NCBI GenBank assembly: GCA_947579665.1
Contig: CANPUZ010000061.1
Location: 744,001-808,000, forward strand
Reading direction: 5' to 3'
DNA from: Sympetrum striolatum
Lineage: Eukaryota; Arthropoda; Insecta; Odonata; Libellulidae
Length of the DNA: 64,000 bases
Part shown: positions 1-10,439 of the stretch, one piece after another
How positions within the stretch are numbered: position 1 is the first letter of the stretch
Layout of the letters: every line of letters begins with the position of its first letter
Notes under the pieces: model-generated
Databases searched by the model: none
What the model saw: only the letters and a program-made list of their open reading frames with translations
Told to the model about the DNA's origin: nothing
Made by a program: the position numbers and the translations under genes

Positions 1-689
1 GAAATTCGGTATGAGGTTAGATACCATGAAAATATATCATAATCGAATTTTACGTATTCGCTGATGGTCCTTGGTTCGATCCCAGAGGGACATTTAAATT
101 CCTCAATGCATTTCTTACGGAGATAACGGAAACACATTTTAGGTACTTCCCGGCACGATATCGACTTCAAACTTGGCCTATAGAAAGATCAAGTACATAC
201 AAATCAAGCAGTGCAATCACAGCTATCAATGAGTCCTTGGTTCGACACCAGGTGTCTCTGAAATCAGAAGTTGATCCGATTTTTAGTAATTATTTTGAAA
301 GCTTTCCCAATAATATAGAAACTTGAAATTCGGCATATAGATAGATTTCATAAATAACTTTCAGAAGCATGTTTAAGATTTCCAAGATTTTCCGTGGTTC
401 GAATCCAGAGAGCCATTTACATTCGTGAAAATTCGAACGTCTTTTGAGGCAGTTGCAGCCAATATTTCTGCTTGAATTTTCACATATAGTTAGAGATCGT
501 GTTCTTATATTGTGCTGTATAGAAAGTTCACAGTAAAGACCAGGGTTCGATGCCAAACGATGAAATTTCAGCGAATTTTAAGAAAAATTTCAATCCTATT
601 CTTTTTCTTTGGAGGGCCGTCCCGATATGATGCCGATTTTAAATTATAGTTGTCGATCTGCTTGCAGTATGCAAGCTACATTTTACTCG
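1..689 (+). mobile_element. Helitron-like family A element, 3' portion cut by window edge
   Basis: Four successive monomers are visible, each with a GGTTCGA core (at 73, 239, 396 and 544), followed by the family A 3' end. That end is a perfect 7-bp stem around GTA (GCTTGCA-GTA-TGCAAGC), then about 13 nt ending in TTTTACTCG at 689. Open frames here are short and not conserved between copies, so it is non-coding. The 5' part lies outside the window. Confidence 0.75.
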
Positions 690-1705
690 TAATAGATATA
701 TATATATATATACACTGGGGATCAAAAGTCTAAGCATGTTCCACAAGTGCCACCGACTAGAAATTTTTACGACATATTGGCCATAACGCGTAACCTCCAG
801 GAAAAAGCCAACATTGAACCTCGGTGCCATGGGTTCGATTCCAGAAGGCCCCAAAGTCGCGATTTTCCCCATAAGATTACATGGCGGGGATTTTCGAAAA
901 TTTTTTTGAGGCACTTCCCGGAAAGGTAGAGAGTTGAAACTCGAGGGACCGCTAAATGCCGTGCATAGCCAACGAAAATCGGAAAGACATCTTCGAATAT
1001 TGTCCTTGGTTCGATGCTAGGCCGGGGCAAAAATCGGCCGTTTAAAATGCATTGCGGCGATTTTTAAGATTTTTTTTGGATCCTTTCCCGATAACATAGA
1101 TACTTGAAACTCGGCAGGTCGATAGATATCATGAATTTATTTCATAATCGAACTTTACATATTAGCTTATGGTCCTTGGTTCGATCCCAGAGGACCATTT
1201 GCACTTCACAATGCTTTTCTTACGGAGATAACGGAAACAAATTTTAGGTACTTCCCGGCACGATATCGACTTCAAACTTTGCATGTAGAAAGATCAAGTC
1301 CATACAAATCAAACAGTGCATTCACAGCTATCAAAGTGTCCTGGGTTCGACACCAGGTGTCTCTGCAATCAGAAGTTGATCCGATTTTTAGGAATTATTT
1401 TAAAACCTTTGCCAATAATATAGAAACTTCAAATTCGGCATAAAGATAGAGATCATAAATAACTTTCAGAAACATTTTTTAGATTTCCAAGATCGTCCTT
1501 GGTTCGAATCCAGAGAGCCATTTAAATTCGTGAAAATTAGAACGTCTTTTGAGGCAGTTGTAGCCCATGTTTCTGCTTGAATTTTCATACATCGTTAGAG
1601 ATGGTGATGTTCTATTGTGCTGCATAGTGAGTTCACAGTAAAGACCCGGGTTCGATGCCAGACGATGGAATTTAGGCAAATTTTAAGAAAAATTTCAACC
1701 TTTTT

Positions 1706-1834
1706 ACTTTCTCCATATACGAAGTATAGAGAAAGTATTGTTTTCATGAAAAAATTCGACTTCGAGATTTCAACGGAAATACATGTTTTGGGGTCCCTAG
1801 AACACGTTTTGACCATTTTCGGAATAATGTCTGT

Positions 1835-1882
<48 letters not shown>

Positions 1883-2739
1883 TAGTGGACGCTCTAACGT
1901 GAAAACTATTAGTCGTATCAATACCAAACTTCATATATAGTAGTGGTGTGTGTGCTGTCAGAGTTGATTAGTTTTTGGAGTAAATCGGTCAACCGGAAGT
2001 CGAGCTTTATTGATTAAAGCGCATTTCCGGTTTTCAAAATATCTCCATAAATATGATATATACGTATATTGTATTACTTATAAAAGTTTTAGATAATGTA
2101 ATTTACTATAACTTTTGTACTTAATATATTTTTGTATCTGCGGTTGATTAGGAGTTATTCGTGAAATACTGATAAACCGGAAGAAGGTGATTATGTACTT
2201 TGTGGGCGCTCTAACATGAAAACTATTAGTCGGATCAACACCAAATTTCATAAATTGTACTTTTATTACAGTCGTTAGAGTTGATTAGTTTTTGGAGTAA
2301 ATCGGTCAACCGAAAGTTGAGCTTCATACTTCAAAGCTTATTTCCGGTTTTCAAAATATCTCCATAAATATGATATTTAGGTATATACTATTATTTATAA
2401 ATGTTTTAGAAAATAAAATTTACTATAACTTTTGTTTGAAACATATTTTTGTATCACTGATTGTTTAGGAGTTATTCATGAAATACTGATAAACCGGAAA
2501 TTGCTGATTATGTACTTTGTGGGCGCTCTGGGCTCTATGGGCGAAAGGCCAAATTCATCTTTTTTCATCGAGCATGTCCCGAAAAACATTATTTATAATG
2601 TTTGTGACGTAAAAGATAATAATATATAAATTAATCACTCATCTTCCAAGTTTAGATTGAATATAGAGTTCGAAATTACTGTCGTAGATAAATATTTACA
2701 TCTTATATATGGAGAAAGTCATGTGCTGGCCACATCAGA
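1706..2739 (+). mobile_element. Family B repeat (terminal palindrome, T-run target)
   Basis: Begins with a palindrome (ACTTTCTCCATATACGAAG and its complement ending GAGAAAGT) and ends in GGCCACATCAGA. It is flanked by runs of T on both sides inside the T-rich tail of a family A element, so it inserted after family A. Inside are a (GT)n microsatellite and two related monomers of roughly 300 bp containing AACCGGAAG-type motifs and a shared block around TATCTCCATAAATATGATAT. No coding potential seen. The layout resembles HINE/DINE-1-like rolling-circle elements by analogy only. Confidence 0.65.
1832..1881 (+). repeat. (GT)n microsatellite
   Basis: About 50 bp of near-pure GT dinucleotides inside the family B element. 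The same position in the reverse-oriented copies at 43209-44312 and 53276-53985 carries (CA)n, so the microsatellite belongs to the family. Confidence 0.9.
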
Positions 2740-2870
2740 TTTTTTTTTTTCTTTTGATGGCCGTCCGGATATGATGCCGACATGAAAATAGTGTTGTCGA
2801 TCTGCTTGCAGTATGCAAGCAACATTTTACTCGTACCTATATACACACTCACTCATTCATTCATTCATAG

Positions 2871-3945
2871 GGCATCAAAAGTCTAAGCATGTTCCACAAG
2901 TGCCACTGACTTGAAATTTTTACGACATATTGGCCATATCGTGTAACCTCCAGAAAAAATCCGATTTTGAACCTCAGTGTCATGGGTTCGATTCCAGAAG
3001 GCCCCAAAGTTCCGATTTTCTCCATAAGGATATATGGTGAAGATTTTCGAAAATTTTTTTGAGGCACTTCTCGGAAAGGTAGAGAGTTGAAATTCGAGGG
3101 ACCGCTAAATGCCGTGCATAGCCAACGAAAATCGGAAAGACATCTTCGAATATTGTCCTTGGTTCGATGCTAGGCCGGGGCAAAAATCGGCCGTTTAAAA
3201 TGCATTGCGGCGATTTTGAAGATTTTTTTTGGATCCTTTCCCGATAACATGGATACTTGAAACTCGGCACGTCGATAGATATGATGAATTTATTTCATAA
3301 TCGAATTTTACATATTAGATTATGGTCCTTGGTTCGATCCCAGAGGACCATTTGCACTTCTCAATGCTTTTCTTACGGAGATAACGGAAACAAATGTTAG
3401 GTACTTCCCGGCACGATATCGACTTCAAACTTAGCATGTAGAAAGATCAAGTCCATACAAATCAAACAGTGCATTCACAGCTATCAAAGTGTCCTGGGTT
3501 CGACACCAGGTGTCTCTGCAATCAGAAATTGATCCGATTTTTAGGAATTATTTTGAAACCTTTGCCAATAATATAGAAACTTCAAATTCGGCATATAGAT
3601 AGAGATCATAAATAACTTTCAGAAACATTTTTTAGATTTCCAAGATCGTCCTTGGTTCGAATCCAGAGAGCCATTTAATTTCGTGAAAATTAGAACGTCT
3701 TTTGAGGCAGTTGTAGCCCATATTTCTGCTTGAATTTTCACACATAGTTAGAGATGTTGTTGTTCTATTGTGCTGCATAGTAAGTTCTCAGTAAAGACCC
3801 GGGTTCGATGCCAGACCATGGAATTTAGGCAAATTTTAAGAAAAATTTGAATCCATTTTTTTCTTTTGATGACAGTCCGGATATGATGCAGACATGAAAA
3901 TAGTGTTGTCGATCTGCTTGCAGTATGCAAGCAACATTTTACTCG
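2871..3945 (+). mobile_element. Helitron-like family A element
   Basis: Uninterrupted 1.07-kb unit with the same monomer order as the neighbouring units (first two GGTTCGA cores at 2985 and 3161, then four more). It ends with the GCTTGCA-GTA-TGCAAGC hairpin and TTTTACTCG at 3945. The 5' side keeps a remnant of the ATTCATTCAT stretch found near the true 5' end in full copies (24072, 62092). It is separated from its neighbours only by AT-rich simple sequence, forming a head-to-tail array. Confidence 0.75.
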
Positions 3946-3970
3946 TATATTCATATATATACACATTCAT

Positions 3971-5047
3971 AGGGGATCAAAATTCTAACCATGTTCCAGA
4001 AGTGCCACTGACTTGAAATTTTTACGACGTATTGGCCATAACGTGTAACCTCCAGGAAAAAGCCGACTTTGAACCTCGGTGTCATGGGTTCGATTCCAGA
4101 AGGCCCCAAAGTCCCGATTTTCTCCATAAGGATACATGGTGAAGATTTTCGAAAGTTTTTTTGAGGCACTTCCCGGGAAGGTAGAGAGTTGAAATTCGAG
4201 GGATCGCTAGATGCCGTGGATATCTAAAGGAAACCATAAAGACATCTACAATTATCATCCTTGGTTCGATGCTAGGTCGGGGCAAAAATCGGCCGTTTAA
4301 AATGCATTGCGGCGATTTTGAAGATTTTTATTGATCCTTTCCCGATAACATGGATACATGAAACTCGGCAAGTCGATAGATATCATGAATATATATTTCA
4401 TAATCAAATTTTACATATTAGCTTATGGTCCTTGGTTCGATCCCAGAGGACCTTTTGCACTTCTCAATGCTTTTCTTACGGAAATAACGGAAACAAAATT
4501 TAGGTACTTCCCGGCATGTTATCGACTTCAAACTTTGCATGATAGAAGAGCAAGTCTTTACAAATCAAACTGTGCATACACAGCTTATAATATTTCCTGG
4601 GTTCGACATCAGGTGTCTCTGCAATCAGAAGTTGATCCGATTTTTGGAAATAATTTTGAAACCTTTCCCAATAATATAGAAATTTGAAATTCGGCATGTA
4701 GATAGAGATCATATATAACTTTCAGAAACAAATTCTTTATTTCCGAGATCTTCCTTGGTTCGAATCCAGAGAACCATTTAAATTCGTGAAAAGTAGAATG
4801 CCGTTTGAGGCAGTTGCAGCCAATAGTTCTGCTTGAATTTTCACACATAATGAGAAATGGTGATCTACCATTGCGCTGCATAGTAAGTTCACCAGTAAGA
4901 CCCGGGTTCGATGCCAGACGATGATATTGCAGCGAATTTTATGAATATTTTCAATCCTTTTTTTTCTTTTGAGGGCCTTCCCAATATGATGCCGACATGA
5001 AATTAGCGTTGTCGATCTGCTTGCAGTATGCAAGCAACATTTTACTC

Positions 5048-5048
<1 letters not shown>
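3971..5048 (+). mobile_element. Helitron-like family A element
   Basis: Third uninterrupted-type unit of the left array, with the same six-monomer order. It differs from 2871-3945 by scattered substitutions and a changed monomer-2 leader (this copy shares its variant with the copy at 63272-64000). It ends in TTTACTCG at 5048, followed directly by a (TA)n microsatellite. Confidence 0.75.

Positions 5049-5083
<35 letters not shown>
5049..5083. repeat. (TA)n microsatellite
   Basis: Pure TA run joining the 3' end of a family A element to the start of the 5083-8157 duplicated segment. The duplicate at 56159 also starts from a (TA)n run (about 56141-56163). Confidence 0.9.
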
Positions 5084-5087
<4 letters not shown>

Positions 5088-5205
5088 TTGTATCTCTTGC
5101 ACCTTTTCTGTAATTACTATTAGTTATCCTTAATGGTTAGGTGTAGGAGAGGCCCTAATGGGCCTAACCTCGCCAAATAAAGAGTTTTTATTATTATTAT
5201 AACTT
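5083..5205 (+). mobile_element. Non-LTR retrotransposon 3' tail
   Basis: A 3'-UTR-like block ends in an AATAAA-type signal followed by (TTA)n, the usual end of CR1/Jockey-type LINEs. Only the tail is present. The same tail with a longer (TTA)n occurs at 56165-56290. The family cannot be named from the tail alone. Confidence 0.5.
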
Positions 5206-5703
5206 TTGTTTCACTTACGTTTATTCTCATTCCATATAATTCTTTCCCAATATGATGGGAACACAATTAAAAATTTCGGCGCCGAGCAGAGGGGTCCTTG
5301 CCGGAAATAAACAAGAGACGAGGTGATGTACGGAGGGATAAAGGAAAGAGTGAAACTCGTGAGAAGTTTCTAATCAAAGCTCCCTGAAGCATCTTTGCCG
5401 AGGAAGGGCAAAGCGACTTGTGGGAAAAATGCATGAATTAGGTGACGATATATTTTGCGTTTAAGTTTTTTCTGTTCTTAGATAAGGCACCTGAGATTGC
5501 TGTCGGACTTTGTCCCTCACCTCAATTGAAGATTCCGAGATATGCCTCCTGCAAGACAGACATAGAGACGAGACACTTGTTATAACGATACCTCAGAATT
5601 TGATCACTCGTTATAAAGGACGTAACTCCCTATCCTGTGCCAATGAATCACTCGCTATAACGCAACTCTCGTTATATGCTATACTCGTTATAACGGACTG
5701 CAA

Positions 5704-5967
5704 AAGGTTGATTAGTTTTGGATGAATATCGCTTAACCGGAAGTTCCGGTTAAACCGGAGCAAAATTCATTTTCTTAAATATCTCTGTAAAAATGCAATG
5801 TAGGTATATACATTTACGCACAAAGGTTATAGATAATGTATTTTACTACAACTTTTGTATGAAACATTTTCCTGTAACACTGATTGTTTTGGAATTATTT
5901 ATATATTACCGGCATACGCTTCTGTTTTCAATAAATATGGATAAAGTCATGTGTTGGCCACATCAGA
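5704..5967 (+). mobile_element. Family B repeat, 3' part only
   Basis: Contains the AACCGGAAG motif and one core monomer, and ends with GGCCACATCAGA followed by a T run, the family B terminus. The palindromic end is missing. The homologous fragment in the duplicate (56770-58121) carries an expanded array of the same monomer. Confidence 0.65.
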
Positions 5968-8209
5968 TTATTTTTTTTTTTTTGAGCCCGAAATGCATAA
6001 GCACATTTGAATGGTTTACAAAACATTTTTTTTAAGTTTAACCTTTCCGGAGGCTTGACAATTCTTCTAGGTCACAATATTTGGTACAAATTGTTTGCTA
6101 GACCTCCTCTCACTAACCTCAGGGGGCTCATCATTCGCCAAAGCTTTCACCAAGGCATCTGGCGATTCCCTTTCGCCGTTTATTGAAAAACCCCCTGAGT
6201 GAGGCATGGAAGAATCATTATGAATACCTTTTACTACCTCTGAGCTTGCAGTCTCAAATTCAGTATTGCGTGCTTCGGTTCTACTAAAAACGACACAGTT
6301 TCAGGATTGATTTTGTGGTACTTATTAACTTGTAAAAAAGGTTAATGCTTGGCTTTTACAGTTACTATTTTCAGGTGAAAATTTATAGGGTCACCCTCTT
6401 AATCCGGACCCTTAGCTCGCCTTGGAAGCTCGGGAGCGCCTGACCTTCCCATGAGGGGGGACCATAAAAAAACTAACCGCGTGTAATACGATTTAAAAAG
6501 TTATATACAATTCAAATGAGCAACAATTTATTATCCTCGTCGTCTCACTAGTCCAAAGAGATATACAAGCCTCTTTTGATCGACGTTCTACGATGAAAAT
6601 TAAGATTTTTCGTGATTTTGCTAGAAATTACCCGTTGACACACGGCAACGTTGCCCTGGGGGGGAATATGGATGGTGATGGATATATGCTGTCATACTAT
6701 GGATAATATGACAGCAAACCAAACTTGATTCCAAGTTAATGTATCTATCCATCAAAATGCATTAAGAATGTAAGTCAAGTTAACATTATTCCTGATAATA
6801 AGTGATTACCTTTACGGAGAAGAAAAAATTGAAAAAATTGCAAAAAATATTTTTTTGTCTTGTTCGCCTCGGTACGGAGGTGGTTTATAAAACACTAAAA
6901 TTAGGAAACACCCAAAGAAATAGCCGAAAAATCGATAAAGCATTTCCATAAGAAATGCAAGTAAAGTTCATTTTTCTCGCTGCAGGCTTTATTTCATTTG
7001 AAAATTTAAATTAGAAATAACAGTCGCACAAAGTAGAACCAAGCACCAAAAGAAGGGGAATAGAATAAAGATTCTTATTTCGGTCGTGAAATATCGTTTA
7101 CGAATCGATATTTCGAGAATTTTGATAAAATGTATTTTATCTAAATTTCGAGAGATAAATAATTACCCGAATTCCAATAACCATCAAAAGTAAAATTTCA
7201 CCAATGTACATTTCGCTGTTGAAACAAACTGCATCTTCAGGGTACCAAGGGAAAATGGTCAAATTTTGTATAAGGTAAGGACTAGAGCATGCCTCGGACA
7301 CTTCCTATCCCCGCAATGCTTTCCCTTTGGCACGCTTAGCGAGGCTGGGACCGCTCGAAGGGCTCGGACAGTAGCCCAGGGTAAACCCGGGTAATTTAAA
7401 CCGCTCCATCCGTTGCAACGGAAACAACGCGTTGTCTCGAAATACAAATGCAGTGTGTGATACAATGTGGTTAGAGACGATTTATTTCAATTCCCAACAT
7501 GATGTGAAAAATTACTAAGTCTCAATTCCGCAATAAATTTATTTTGCGACCGGCAACATAAACAAAAGGTTTTTACTATGTTGCTATATCACAGATGAAT
7601 TTTCAATTTTATGCCAATTATTTATTTCACAAAATCGCCTTTATTTGTGGTATAATTAAATCAAAGAGAAAATATTACGAGAAAAAATTAGAGGAATTGT
7701 GGATTTAAAAAACCAAAGAGTTTCTTAGGAAAAAGTCTATCCACTGTAAGGAAACACCTACCAATAGTAATAAATATATGGCGGCAAAAATGAACTTTAT
7801 GTACATTTCTTATAAAAATGCTTTGTCTCGTCTGGGATCGAACCAAGGACTAAATATCAATGTTTTACAATAGAAACTCTCGTATTTGAATGCAGCGTTG
7901 TGTTAAAATTTCATATCAATTGACCGAGTATTTTTCGATTTTTGCGGCCAAAAACATAAGCAGGCTAAATTTTCATACGTAAGATTATATAGCTAAGCGA
8001 TGATTAGAGTTATTCGAAAGTTATACTTACGGGAAATATTAATAATTCGAGTGATTTTATGGCTTAAGAAATCGGTAGTTTCGAAAAACACTACGGGTCC
8101 AGTATATAAGATCCAATGGAGTTATTATATACAGATGTTTGTTTGTCAAATATAGTTAAAAAAAAAATTTATATAAAACATTAATATATCACAGCTTATT
8201 GTCGTAGAA

Positions 8210-8525
8210 CAGGGTTTACCAAACTTTTTCTGCAATGGAACACTTCGCAAACCTGGGACGTTTAACGGAACACTAGGCTTATTTGTAGGTTAGGTAATTC
8301 TACTTGTATAATTAAAAAATCATTTAATTACAACAAAATATTTATTCAGTAAATTTTTTTAAATATAAAACTATAATATTGCAATAAAAACATAAAATAT
8401 GAATCAATAAAGCATTTAATGACTTTATTCTCCAATTCTCCACTGACACTCCAAATTGTCGCTGAACGTCTATTCAGGTTCAGCGGGACACCGGTGTTCC
8501 GCGGAACATATTTTGGGAAACCCTG
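8210..8525. mobile_element. hAT-like MITE with CAGGGTTT terminal inverted repeats
   Basis: Left end CAGGGTTTACCAAA and right end, read inward, CAGGGTTTCCCAAA, with further matches around GGAACAC in both arms. Length is 316 bp. No matching 8-bp target duplication is visible (TCGTAGAA against TACCCTGT), so one flank may have decayed or been rearranged. Its right end lies inside the Harbinger transposase frame and supplies the last 58 or so residues of that open frame. Confidence 0.55.
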
Positions 8526-9272
8526 TACCCTGTATTCCGGGGATATGGAGGGCTGCTCATGCTCCATCACAAAATTGTGGAGAATACGTACCGCTTTCGT
8601 AATTATAATGGCAGTATTTATATCGGTTTCAATTGCTTTCTGCAAAATTCTCCACTTTGATGCCATTAAGCCGAAAGCGCACTCCACGATTCTTCTTGCT
8701 CTTGAGAGACGATAGACTCGCTTTCTATCGTCACAACTTTTATCGGGGAAGGGTCTCATTAGATAATTCAAAAGGGGATAACCACCATCTCCGATTAAAA
8801 CAAACGGAATAGTGACACTCGTTCCGGGAATTTCTCTTTCCGTCGGGATGTTTAGATGACCTGATTCGAGCTGCTGGAATAAACCAGAACTCCTAAAGTT
8901 ACCGGAATCACTCTGTATCCCTTCCGTACCAATGTCAACGGCAATAATTTTACAGTTCGCGTCCACTACAGCTTGCACTAAAATTGAAAAATACTGCTTG
9001 TAGTTGTAATATAAGGATCCACTGTGAGCTGGACTTTTCACCCTCACATGCTTCCCATCTATTGCACCCAAGCAATTTGGAAAATTCCACTTCTCAAAAT
9101 AAGTATCGGCAATTTGTATCCACTGGTTGGTTGTAGGAACCGGCATGTATTTGTGTTTAAAAGAACCCCATAATATCTGGCATGTCTCTTTCACAATGCA
9201 AGCTACAGTTGAGCGGCCCAAGCGAAAGTGGTAAGCAAGAGACCTGTATGACTCTCCTGTTGCCAAAAATCT
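8346..9272 (-). pseudogene. HARBI1-like Harbinger transposase (DDE_Tnp_4), N-terminal exon missing, C-terminus replaced
   Basis: Harbinger transposases cut and paste DNA in the nucleus with a DDE catalytic triad. The open frame of about 306 codons has the family signatures: GAIDGKH (Asp about 70), VLIGDGGY (Asp about 160) and SRARRIVECAFG (Glu about 195). There is no start codon at the front: the frame is entered directly behind a good minus-strand 3' splice site (TTTCATTTCAG, ending about 9273), so an upstream exon of perhaps 80-100 residues is missing. After ISPEYRVQ (residue about 248) the frame runs into the MITE at 8210-8525, so the last residues are not transposase. The triad survives, but the gene cannot be functional as it stands. 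It is divergent from the MADF-BESS gene at 9392, the known two-gene arrangement of Harbinger elements. Family assignment is secure. Confidence 0.85.
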
Positions 9273-9391
9273 GAAATGAAAAAAACATTCTCGCTTTTAT
9301 ACAAATTGTAAAATTTATTGATTATTGTAATTAAGCTCATTACCATTTTACAGTGCTTATAAAAAACTGAAAATATTAATTTTTCTTTCAG
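9273..9391. other. Fused half-introns between two divergent Harbinger genes
   Basis: This 119-bp gap ends in a 3' splice site on each side, facing outwards (minus at 9273, plus at 9391). Both genes therefore need their first exons inside a space that contains neither, which implies an internal deletion of the divergent promoter and both first exons. Confidence 0.5.
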
Positions 9392-9942
9392 AGAAGCATA
9401 TAAAAGGGAGATGGAAGAACTTGCTGTCCTATTTTTTTAAAGAATTACGAAAAATGGGCAAACCGCGAAGTGGTGACGGCGCTAATGCTGTTATCACTAG
9501 CTCTTGGCGCTTTTTCGAACAGCTAAAATTTTTAGAAAATGCTACAGTGACCGCCGCAGACAGAGATTCGAGTATTTATGCAAGTGAAAGCCAGTTAACA
9601 ACGGACGAAACAGCTGGCTCCATTGAAGAGGACAAATCCCCGGATTTTCAAGATCAAGATTTTCAATCATTCACCACGCCACAACCAAAGAAGAAAAAAA
9701 TTCTTTCCACTTCCTCCACAAATAGAGGCGACCAATTGTTAGAGCTGGAGCGAAAAAAAATTGAGCTTCTTCAACAAGAAACCGAAAGAAACAAAAATGA
9801 CGATCTTTTATTTTTTCAGAGTTTATTGCCGTACATGAATGCAATTCCACCTTTGCAAAAATTAGCATTAAGAAGTAAAATACAGAATTTAATTTTTGAA
9901 GAACTTCAATTAGTTGAAAATGACATTCAGGCCGCAGCCTAA
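9392..9942 (+). pseudogene. MADF-BESS protein, 3' exon (Harbinger accessory DNA-binding protein)
   Basis: MADF-BESS proteins bind DNA through the MADF domain; the BESS motif mediates protein contacts. In insect Harbinger elements such a protein accompanies the transposase. The exon opens after a 3' splice site (TTTTTCTTTCAG, ending 9391) and reads into the second half of a MADF domain (GRWKNLLSYFFKELRK, then SSWRFFEQLKFLEN). An acidic/Ser linker and a Lys-rich patch (PKKKK) follow, then a C-terminal BESS-like motif (FFQSLLPYMNAIPPLQKLAL). It stops at 9942. The first half of MADF and the start codon are absent from the 120 bp that separate it from the transposase exon. This is best explained by an internal deletion that removed both first exons. 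It could alternatively be a domesticated host gene with distant exons, but the neighbouring transposase makes that less likely. Confidence 0.75.
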
Positions 9943-9947
9943 CCAAA

Positions 9948-10382
9948 ACCGTCGTTATCCAAGGCGCGATTTTCCACAGGTATAATAATGGTAATGGATT
10001 ACCGTATTTCCTGGCTTTGAGGACGCACCCCAGTTATTGGAAGCAAAACTTATAATATTTACCGGTTTAACTCCGGTGAGACAACATGTGCCTAAGTGAA
10101 TTAGCTACAATTTAGCATTAAACTATTTTTAATATTATCCGCTAGCTGCTGCTATCCAGTATGTTTCTATGATGTAACATCGTAACGTACACCAAATATT
10201 AGTTTATAATATAGTGATTATAAATAGACGTGCTGAAACACGTGAAACTACGGAAAGACCAAGCGATGAGGCGTCGTAAGCCAAAGCCTACGTCCTTACC
10301 CAAGATATTTTTTGGTTACAGCAACTCGTCGTTAACCAAGTCCGTCGTTAACTAAGGCCGTCGTTAACCAAGGTACCACTGT
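9948..10382. mobile_element. Tigger/pogo-type transposon end with subterminal repeats
   Basis: The right end reads ...GTTAACCAAGGTACCACTG followed by TA, the inverse of a CAGTGGTACCTTGG-type pogo/Tigger terminus. The CGTCGTTAACCAAG motif repeats several times just inside (9951-9969 and 10325-10370). No left terminus is recognisable, so the element is truncated or rearranged. A second terminus-like motif (ACCGTATTTC...GACGCACC, about 10000-10035) resembles the TIR of the element at 45149. Confidence 0.5.
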
Positions 10383-10439
10383 ATTAAATTATTGGCCTTA
10401 GAAAATATATTCTCTTGGATTTGGGGGGGAAATTCCCCC

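Larger units (their letters stand above)
717..2833 (+). mobile_element. Helitron-like family A element, interrupted by a family B element
   Basis: Starts after a (TA)n stretch with the family A 5' subterminal sequence and runs through six monomers with GGTTCGA cores at 832, 1008, 1178, 1344, 1501 and 1649 (spacing 176, 170, 166, 157, 148). The last monomer is split at about 1705 by a family B insertion. The remaining A tail resumes at 2740 and ends with the GCTTGCA/TGCAAGC hairpin and TTTTACTCG at 2833. Without the insertion the unit is about 1.08 kb, the same as the next two units. Confidence 0.75.
5083..8157 (+). repeat. Segmental duplication, copy 1 (partner 56159-60293)
   Basis: Nearly collinear with 56159-60293 apart from scattered substitutions and small indels. 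Identity starts at the (TA)n run and ends at the shared TCAAATATAGTT at about 8157. The main difference is one family B monomer here against seven in the partner. The block contains a LINE tail, a stretch with repeated TTATAACG motifs (5577-5697, pogo-type TIR-like), a family B fragment and about 2.2 kb of sequence I do not recognise (5970-8157). The longest open frames there are short and not preserved cleanly between copies, so no gene is called. Confidence 0.85.

Noticed and set aside
1595..1940. Open frames of about 110 codons on both strands
   Set aside because: Created by the (GT)n microsatellite and family B sequence; not conserved between copies.
1..5048. Many GGTTCGAATCC motifs could suggest a cluster of tRNA genes
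   Set aside because: No acceptor stem, D-arm, anticodon arm or A box fits around any of them, and the motifs recur at fixed positions of a repeat monomer.
1..5048. Regularly spaced motifs could suggest a CRISPR array
   Set aside because: Spacing is 150-175 bp, the repeats are long and diverged, the genome is eukaryotic and no cas genes are present.
4737..5102. 121-codon minus-strand open frame
   Set aside because: Runs through (TA)n and the non-coding family A tail; equivalent positions in other copies have stops.
7259..7465. Cys/Pro-containing 68-codon minus-strand frame, present in both segmental duplicates
   Set aside because: Retained in both copies (with a short in-frame deletion in the second) but only as expected of young duplicates; no start context or motif.
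9671..9946. Minus-strand open frame under the MADF-BESS exon
   Set aside because: Shadow of the coding strand; no motif.
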